Both the position numbers and the translations under genes were made by a program. DNA of 11,675 nucleotides from Candidatus Sumerlaeota bacterium (GTDB taxonomy: Bacteria > Sumerlaeota > Sumerlaeia > JADFCT01). The notes under the pieces were generated by a model, which saw only the letters and a program-made list of their open reading frames with translations, was not told where the DNA came from and ran no database searches. How positions within the stretch are numbered: position 1 is the stretch's first letter; each line of letters starts with the position of its first letter. Where the stretch lies: assembly GCA_017161665.1 (NCBI GenBank), contig JADFCT010000075.1, forward strand, positions 1 through 11,675, read 5' to 3'. Of this stretch, positions 6,470 to 11,675 are shown one piece after another.

Positions 6470-7390
6470 ATGAAGCCTCTGGTGATACAGGATTTGCGCA
6501 AAACCTATCCGGACGGGAAACAAGCCCTGCGCGGATTCAATTGGGAACTGGATGACGGGGTCTACGGCCTGTTGGGGCCCAACGGCGCTGGCAAGTCCAC
6601 GCTGCTCGAAATCCTTTCGCTCAATCTGATGCCCAGTAGCGGACAGGTTCTCTGGCAAGAACGCAACATCCAGACGTCCCCCGTTTTTTTTCGTCGCGCG
6701 CTGGGATACCTGCCCCAGACCTATGGTTTCTATCCCGAGCTCAAGGCCCGGCAGATGCTGTCCTATCTGGGCGGGCTTCACGGTATGCATGGCCGCACAC
6801 TGCGTCGCCGAATCGGCGAGGTTCTGGAAATCGTCGGACTGACGGCTGAGGCTCGCCGGAAACTCAAGACCTTCTCGGGAGGCATGAAGCAGCGCTTAGC
6901 CATCGCCCAGGCCCTTCTCCACTCGCCGAAACTGCTTGTGATTGACGAGCCTACCACCGGTCTCGATCCCAGCGAGCGGGTGGCCTTTCGTAACATGCTT
7001 TTCGATCTGGGACAAGAGAGCATTGTTCTGCTTTCCACGCATATCGTGAAGGATGTGGAATTTTCATGTCGTCAAATGACGGTTCTCTATAACGGGCTTC
7101 AGCGATTCACGGGGCGACCGGTTGATTTTATGAATCGCGTGGAGGGTCGGGTGTTCGAGGTCCGGCGTTCCCGCCGCGACTTCGACGCGTTCGCCCAAGC
7201 GCATCACGTGATTGCTTTCCGGGAAGAACTGGAGGACGTCACCATACGATTTATCGTTCCCGCTGGGATCCTGGATCTACCCGATGGCGCCCGGTCCGCT
7301 CCGGTCAATCTGGAAGACGCCTATGTGGATTTCATTCGCGAGCGCCAGGTCATTGAGGAAGAAGAGGGCGCCCTTGAAGCAGTCATCTGA
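6470..7390 (+). CDS. ABC transporter ATP-binding protein (ABC-2 / CcmA-NosF-like)
   Basis: Cytoplasmic ATPase that should power the permease encoded next. The 306-residue product has a full nucleotide-binding domain: Walker A GPNGAGKST (36-44), Q-loop Gln83 (YLPQ), signature FSGGMKQR (135-142), Walker B LLVIDE with Asp159 and Glu160, D-loop GLDP (164-167) and switch His191 (STH). All catalytic residues are intact. Residues 215-306 form a C-terminal accessory domain common in ABC-2 exporter ATPases, ending in a glutamate-rich stretch. It starts 6 bp after the adaptor stop and has only a weak ribosome site (GGA at 6457-6459, inside the adaptor gene), so translational coupling is likely. A single NBD implies a homodimer. 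Substrate unknown. Confidence 0.93.
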   Translation: MKPLVIQDLRKTYPDGKQALRGFNWELDDGVYGLLGPNGAGKSTLLEILSLNLMPSSGQVLWQERNIQTSPVFFRRALGYLPQTYGFYPELKARQMLSYLGGLHGMHGRTLRRRIGEVLEIVGLTAEARRKLKTFSGGMKQRLAIAQALLHSPKLLVIDEPTTGLDPSERVAFRNMLFDLGQESIVLLSTHIVKDVEFSCRQMTVLYNGLQRFTGRPVDFMNRVEGRVFEVRRSRRDFDAFAQAHHVIAFREELEDVTIRFIVPAGILDLPDGARSAPVNLEDAYVDFIRERQVIEEEEGALEAVI

Positions 7391-7400
7391 CCAACCGAAG

Positions 7401-8189
7401 ATGGCCGGCATTCTCCCCGGGTGGCTGAAGCGCCGGTTCCATCACTTTGCGGAAGAGAGAATCCCACTGCGATGGGCTGACCGGATCAATCGTTTTCGGG
7501 TTCAGACGCGTCTCATCTTTTCGCGCGCCGTGCTGATGCTGGTTCTGGCTCTTTTTGTGGCCTTTACCTGGATCGTCGTCGCCCAGGTGGTCGAAGAAAA
7601 GTTCTTATCCGAAGCAGAAGCCTCCATTATTTTTTATGTGCAGGTCGGGATTCTGGCCATTGTTCTGCACATGAATTTATGGGAACAGGAGCGTGAGAAC
7701 CGCACCTTTGAATTGCTGATCATGCGCGTGCCGGAAACAGGGCGCCTCATCTGGCTCAAACTGCGGGTCAGTCTTTTCTGGGTCTTCTTTTTATCCCTGC
7801 CTTTCCACATCGCTCTGTGCTGGTTCGCCTCCCTCCCCGTCAGCCACAGTCTGGTTCATTTCCTCTTCGCCCAGACCAGTGGGATCGGGGTGGCCCTCAC
7901 CACGTGCGCCATTGCGTCGTATGTCAAGCGGGGCCTGCCCACGGGACTGATTACCGCGGCCGTGTTGTGGATGTTCGGTGGTTTTACGGAAGTGGCGAAT
8001 TTCTTCTGGTTTAAGGATTCTATGCGTCCCTTCACCAATCCTTTTCATGAAGAGCGCTTTATGTTGCTGACCGACTTCGAATATGTGCTCGTGCTGGTTT
8101 TGAACCGCCTCTTTGTCGTCGGGCTGATCGCCCTGGCGTACATCTGGCTGAAAACACGTTTGAGCCAGACGGAAAAATGGGTCCAGTAG
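7401..8189 (+). CDS. ABC-2-type transporter permease, six helices
   Basis: Inner-membrane partner of the preceding ATPase. The 262-residue product has about six hydrophobic segments: 42-64, 75-93, 123-145, 153-175, 182-204 and 228-250. The cytoplasmic stretch between the second and third (WEQERENRTFELLIMRVPET, 94-113) matches the conserved coupling region of ABC-2 permeases (E-R-E-x-x-T-x-E-L-L). It is half-size, so it should homodimerise. The overall size resembles NosY/CcmB-type permeases, but nothing points to copper or heme. The ATG at 7401 has no clear ribosome site. An in-frame TTG at 7374, overlapping the ATPase gene by 17 bases and preceded by GAGGG (7364-7368), would add nine residues (start Leu/Met-KQSSDQPK) and may be the true start. 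The function of its partner genes suggests export. Confidence 0.85.
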   Translation: MAGILPGWLKRRFHHFAEERIPLRWADRINRFRVQTRLIFSRAVLMLVLALFVAFTWIVVAQVVEEKFLSEAEASIIFYVQVGILAIVLHMNLWEQERENRTFELLIMRVPETGRLIWLKLRVSLFWVFFLSLPFHIALCWFASLPVSHSLVHFLFAQTSGIGVALTTCAIASYVKRGLPTGLITAAVLWMFGGFTEVANFFWFKDSMRPFTNPFHEERFMLLTDFEYVLVLVLNRLFVVGLIALAYIWLKTRLSQTEKWVQ

Positions 8190-8193
8190 GCTC

Positions 8194-8200
8194 AGGAGGA
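8194..8200 (+). promoter_or_regulatory. Shine-Dalgarno site fixing the TTG start of the RND gene
   Basis: AGGAGGA lies exactly 7 bases before TTG 8208. It is the strongest ribosome site in the operon and supports the unusual TTG start. The first downstream ATG (8250) would cut into the first transmembrane helix and remove the conserved N-terminal FVNNPV. Confidence 0.8.
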
Positions 8201-8207
8201 TTCTCGA

Positions 8208-11200
8208 TTGAATTTCAGGCATTTTGTCAATAATCCGGTCAAGGTCGCCATGCTGTTTCTGGCCATCGTGCTGATGGGCGGCCTGTCCTATCGCAAACTT
8301 CCCTTGAATCTTTTTCCGGACCTGGAGACCCCGCGCGTCACGGTTCTGGTCTCCACCCGGAGCCTGACGCCCGAGGAAGTGGAGCGCCGGCTGACGACGG
8401 ACTTTGAGCGGCAGCTGGTCTCCATCAAGGGTGTGGCCAATGTCACCAGTATTTCCCGCGAAAACAGCATAGTTCTTCATGTGGATTTTCACTGGGATCA
8501 GGACATGGAGTTTGCCTATCTCGACGTGAAAAAAAGCGTGGGGACTTTGGAAAACAATGAAAATGTCGAGAGCGTTGAGATTTATCGTTTCGATCCCAAC
8601 GCGGCCACCTTCATGACGTTGGCTTTTGTGCCCGATGCCACAGATCGGTTGAACGCCGAACCGGACGGCGGGGAGGTCGATCGGGTCCGACTCACGAGTT
8701 TTGTGGAGAATTCCCTGAAACCGAAACTTGAAACCATCAAAGGGGTCGCCTACGTCAAGGCCAACGGCCTCCGCCGACAGGAGGTGGAGATCCTGTTGGA
8801 TGAAGACATCATGACCCAGCTGTCGCTGACGTCCGATCAGGTCATCTCTGCCATCCGCAATTACAGCAGCACCCAAGCCGGCGGTGTGGTGATCGAAGGC
8901 GACGAGGAGATGCAACTCAAATTTGTGAGTCGCTTCTCGGATGTGAACGATGTGGGGCAATGTGTTGTCACGGTTTTGGATAATCACCCCATCCGACTGA
9001 AGGATCTGGGCGCCATCCGCGTGACTCCCTCCAAAGACGAATTGTTATTGCGGCAGGATGGTGTCGATACGGTGGGATTGGATATCTACCGCGAACCGTC
9101 AGCGAACATTGTCCTGACGGCCCGGCGCGTGCGCGAGGCGGTGACGCGCCTCAACCGCCAGGGCGGGTATGATCTCAAAATCGCCGTCGATCGCTCGGAA
9201 GAAATCGAGATGGCCATTGATGAAGTCGTGCGCCATGCGCTGGTCGGCATGGTCCTGGCCATGGCCGTGCTCTGGCTCTTTTTACGCAATATCTTTGCCA
9301 CGCTCATCGTGGGCGTCGCGATTCCCATTTCGATCATTGGAACCTTTTGTCTGATGCAACTCCAGGGGCTGTCGCTCAATGTGATGACCCTTGGGGGACT
9401 GGCGCTGGGGGCGGGGATGCTGGTGGATAACGCCATCGTCGTCGTCGAAAATATCTTTCGACGTCGGACGCCCCAATCCCCGGACGATCCGCCGCTGGAT
9501 CCCGTCGAGGCGGCCGTTATGGGAACCCGCGAGGTGGCTGCGGCCATTACCGCGTCCACGCTGACCACTGTCGTCGTTTTTGTTCCGCTCGTATATGTCC
9601 ACGGCATTGCCGGCATTCTGTTTAAAGATCAGGCCATGACGGTCGTCTATACGCTGGTCGTCTCGCTCCTGGTGGCGCTGATCCTGATTCCCATGCTGGC
9701 CGCGCGAATGGCTCCGGCCCGGGCGGCCCGCACGGGATGGGGGCGCCGGGGGTATGAAACCTTTTTGGCAGCCTCCCTGCGCGGTCGCTGGCTCGTTCCG
9801 TTTCTTTTTGTGCTCCTCCTGTGGCTGAGCTGGGAGGAAGGACAAAAAATCCCAAGCCGCTTCTTTCCCGAATCGGCAAACGGTCAGATCACCATGACGC
9901 TGGAATTGCCACAGGGTACGCCGCTGGAGCGGACGAAACAGATCACGGACCGTCTGGAGGCGAAGCTGCTTCGCCTGCGCTGGCGCCATGAAGGTTTGGG
10001 GGAACTGCTTCAGGCTTACGAAGGCTGGCGCATTTCGCGCGACGCGCGGCAGTTCTTTATGAACGCCGACGTGGCCCTGGGGCGCCTTGAGGCGGCCATA
10101 TCCTCTCCCACCGCGTCCCAAGGAAGCCGCCGCTCCGTTGATCCGGACATGATCCGCTCCCTCAAGAATACGATCTTTATGACGGATGCCACCCTGGGAC
10201 TGGACAAACTGCTGGCCATGGCCGAGGAGGAAGCCGACCGCGCGGCCGGCGCCGGCGACCCCACGCGATCGCTCATCATCGACAAGTCGCTGTCCGATCT
10301 CAATCCCTTCAGCCAAAACGCCTGGGAGCGCTATCGGAAGCGCCTGATCCAAACGTTGGACCGACTGATTATCATCCGATCCATCACCACCAGCGTCGGC
10401 GTGGAATCCGGCAGTATGGGCGAGGCGAGCGAGCGCATCGAAGGCCCCCATACAGCGCGGATGGACATTATTCTGAATCCGGATGTGGCCGATTCGGTAT
10501 CGACCCATGATATCATTAATCTCTTGCGCGCCGAAACGGACCGAATTCCCGCGCTTGAGTGCGACTTTGAATCGCGCAGCCAGGACTTGCAGCAAATTCT
10601 CGGCAAGAATCGCGGCGACATCGTGGTCGAGACGCACGCCGAAGAATTGCCGGAAATGCGAGAAGCCGCCATCCGCGCCGCCCAAACGCTGACCGACCTG
10701 CCGGGGCTCGATAATGTGCGGACGAACCTGATTCTGGGCGAAGAAGCCTGTATCCTTCGACCCGATCCCGACGCCATGATTCGCAGTTCTCTAAAAATTG
10801 AAGAACTGGCCAATCAAATCAAAGCTTACCTTCAGGGAGAAAAATCCGAACTGGTCAAACTGCGTCAGGGTGAGATGCGCATCCTGGTTAAAAACGAACA
10901 GGCGGAGCGCGAGGGCCTGGAAGGATTGATGAATCTGGATATTGTCTCTTCCACCGGCCAACGCGAAAAACTGCGGGATCTGGTGGATCTGCGTTGGGAA
11001 CGAGACATTCGTGACATCATGCGCGTCAATCAGGAACGGACACTGCTGGTCATGGCCGACCTGAGCGGCATCGATTATTCCCAGGCCATCGGGCGCGTCG
11101 GGGAAGCGCTGGATGCCATGGCATGGCCGCCGGGCGCTCACTGGAATTTCAGCGGAGAAGAGATCCAGCGCCGCGAATCCTTCGACCGGCTCCTCTTTGC

Positions 11201-11675
11201 GTTGGTTATCGCCATCGTTCTCGTTTACATGGTTGTCGCTTCGATCCTCGAATCCGTCATCCATCCCTTCACGATCATGTTGTCCGTCCCCATGGCCTTG
11301 ACGGGCGTGGTGGCGGCCTTTCGTTATACCCATCTGGAACTCAACCTGATGGGCCTCATTGGTGTGGTCATGCTCACGGGTATTGTTGTCAATGACGCCA
11401 TTGTTTTGCTGGATCGCATTCGGCAGATTCGCGAAGGGGGCGACGACGAATCGGCCGTGGACACGGACGGGCAGGTGAATAAAGTTCCCGTTTTCGAGGC
11501 CGTCGTCCGGGCGGGCAGTCAGCGGCTCCGCCCCATTCTGATGACATCTCTGACCACGATCCTGGCTCTGGCGCCACTGGCCTTGGGCTTCGGCGCGGGT
11601 GTGGAACTCCGGCGCCCCATGGCCGTGGCTGTCATGGGCGGTCTGGTGACCTCCACGCTGTTGACCCTATGGCTT
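8208..11675 (+). CDS. RND-family efflux transporter permease (AcrB/SwrC-like), 3' truncated by the window edge
   Basis: Proton-driven inner-membrane pump. My translation from TTG 8208 gives 1156 codons with no stop. The N-terminus (FRHFVNNPVKVAML; KLPLNLFPDLETPRV at 30-44) is typical of RND pumps. First-half helices: TM1 about 11-28, TM2 345-360, TM3 365-383, TM4 around LVDNAIVVVEN (405-415), TM5 445-464, TM6 478-497. Second half: TM7 528-542, TM8 994-1013, TM9 1020-1038, TM10 with VVNDAIVLLD (1060-1069), TM11 1109-1128, TM12 from about 1137, where the window ends. TM4 has Asp407-Asn408 instead of the AcrB Asp-Asp pair, and TM10 has Asn1062-Asp1063 where AcrB has Lys-Asn; both variants occur in other RND branches as I recall. 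The second periplasmic loop is about 135 residues longer than in AcrB, with the extra part near 592-717. Last visible gene of the operon. Confidence 0.93.
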   Translation, partial: MNFRHFVNNPVKVAMLFLAIVLMGGLSYRKLPLNLFPDLETPRVTVLVSTRSLTPEEVERRLTTDFERQLVSIKGVANVTSISRENSIVLHVDFHWDQDMEFAYLDVKKSVGTLENNENVESVEIYRFDPNAATFMTLAFVPDATDRLNAEPDGGEVDRVRLTSFVENSLKPKLETIKGVAYVKANGLRRQEVEILLDEDIMTQLSLTSDQVISAIRNYSSTQAGGVVIEGDEEMQLKFVSRFSDVNDVGQCVVTVLDNHPIRLKDLGAIRVTPSKDELLLRQDGVDTVGLDIYREPSANIVLTARRVREAVTRLNRQGGYDLKIAVDRSEEIEMAIDEVVRHALVGMVLAMAVLWLFLRNIFATLIVGVAIPISIIGTFCLMQLQGLSLNVMTLGGLALGAGMLVDNAIVVVENIFRRRTPQSPDDPPLDPVEAAVMGTREVAAAITASTLTTVVVFVPLVYVHGIAGILFKDQAMTVVYTLVVSLLVALILIPMLAARMAPARAARTGWGRRGYETFLAASLRGRWLVPFLFVLLLWLSWEEGQKIPSRFFPESANGQITMTLELPQGTPLERTKQITDRLEAKLLRLRWRHEGLGELLQAYEGWRISRDARQFFMNADVALGRLEAAISSPTASQGSRRSVDPDMIRSLKNTIFMTDATLGLDKLLAMAEEEADRAAGAGDPTRSLIIDKSLSDLNPFSQNAWERYRKRLIQTLDRLIIIRSITTSVGVESGSMGEASERIEGPHTARMDIILNPDVADSVSTHDIINLLRAETDRIPALECDFESRSQDLQQILGKNRGDIVVETHAEELPEMREAAIRAAQTLTDLPGLDNVRTNLILGEEACILRPDPDAMIRSSLKIEELANQIKAYLQGEKSELVKLRQGEMRILVKNEQAEREGLEGLMNLDIVSSTGQREKLRDLVDLRWERDIRDIMRVNQERTLLVMADLSGIDYSQAIGRVGEALDAMAWPPGAHWNFSGEEIQRRESFDRLLFALVIAIVLVYMVVASILESVIHPFTIMLSVPMALTGVVAAFRYTHLELNLMGLIGVVMLTGIVVNDAIVLLDRIRQIREGGDDESAVDTDGQVNKVPVFEAVVRAGSQRLRPILMTSLTTILALAPLALGFGAGVELRRPMAVAVMGGLVTSTLLTLWL

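Noticed and set aside
5645..6790. Long antisense open frame (381 codons) on the minus strand
   Set aside because: It lies wholly opposite the adaptor and ABC ATPase genes, whose motifs are unambiguous. It shows no recognisable domain and reflects GC-biased codon positions.
7791..8987. Long antisense open frame (398 codons) opposite the ABC permease and the start of the RND gene
   Set aside because: The His/Gln/Gly-rich translation has no motif, and the + strand genes explain the region.
9282..10685. Long antisense open frame (467 codons) opposite the RND gene
   Set aside because: It is the mirror of RND coding sequence; no start context and no domain was recognised. It also covers the RND insertion, but the + frame remains open throughout with normal amino-acid composition.

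Overview
The window is 11.7 kb of GC-rich bacterial DNA. A lipid-anchored TolC-family outer-membrane factor, a membrane fusion lipoprotein and an RND pump show that the host is a diderm (Gram-negative-type) bacterium. The phylum cannot be fixed from the sequence. A pre-domain in the outer-membrane factor reminds me of TolC homologues from Planctomycetes/PVC-like or related environmental lineages, but that is only an impression. I see no insertion sequences, CRISPR arrays, tRNA or rRNA genes, or phage genes.

Left part (1-2985). A rho-independent terminator on the + strand (42-98) closes a transcription unit that lies almost wholly outside the window. Two minus-strand genes follow. malQ (104-1672) encodes 4-alpha-glucanotransferase, and amrS (1873-2985) encodes the radical SAM enzyme of the AmmeMemoRadiSam group. 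They are 200 bp apart. malQ has its own sigma70-like promoter (1740-1768) with a dyad across the -10, so the two are probably not one obligate operon. Both look like ordinary housekeeping or metabolic genes.

Middle (2986-3363). This is a divergent intergenic region of 378 bp. It holds a plausible + strand promoter (3266-3295), a TGACA/TGTCA dyad in the leader that could be an operator, and imperfect inverted repeats.

Right part (3364-11675). Five tightly packed + strand genes, with gaps of 4, 6, 10 and 18 bp, form one operon: outer-membrane factor lipoprotein, periplasmic membrane fusion lipoprotein, ABC ATPase, six-helix ABC-2-type permease, and a large RND transporter that runs off the right edge inside its last membrane helix. 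The predicted lipoprotein sorting signals fit a tripartite envelope machine: the outer-membrane factor has Cys-Ala and the fusion protein has Cys-Asp-Asp. The unusual point is that a single fusion protein and a single outer-membrane channel are encoded with two different energisers, an ATP-driven ABC pair and a proton-driven RND pump. The RND protein also carries about 125-135 extra residues in its second periplasmic loop. This operon is the part of the window most worth following up. Its substrate cannot be read from the sequence.
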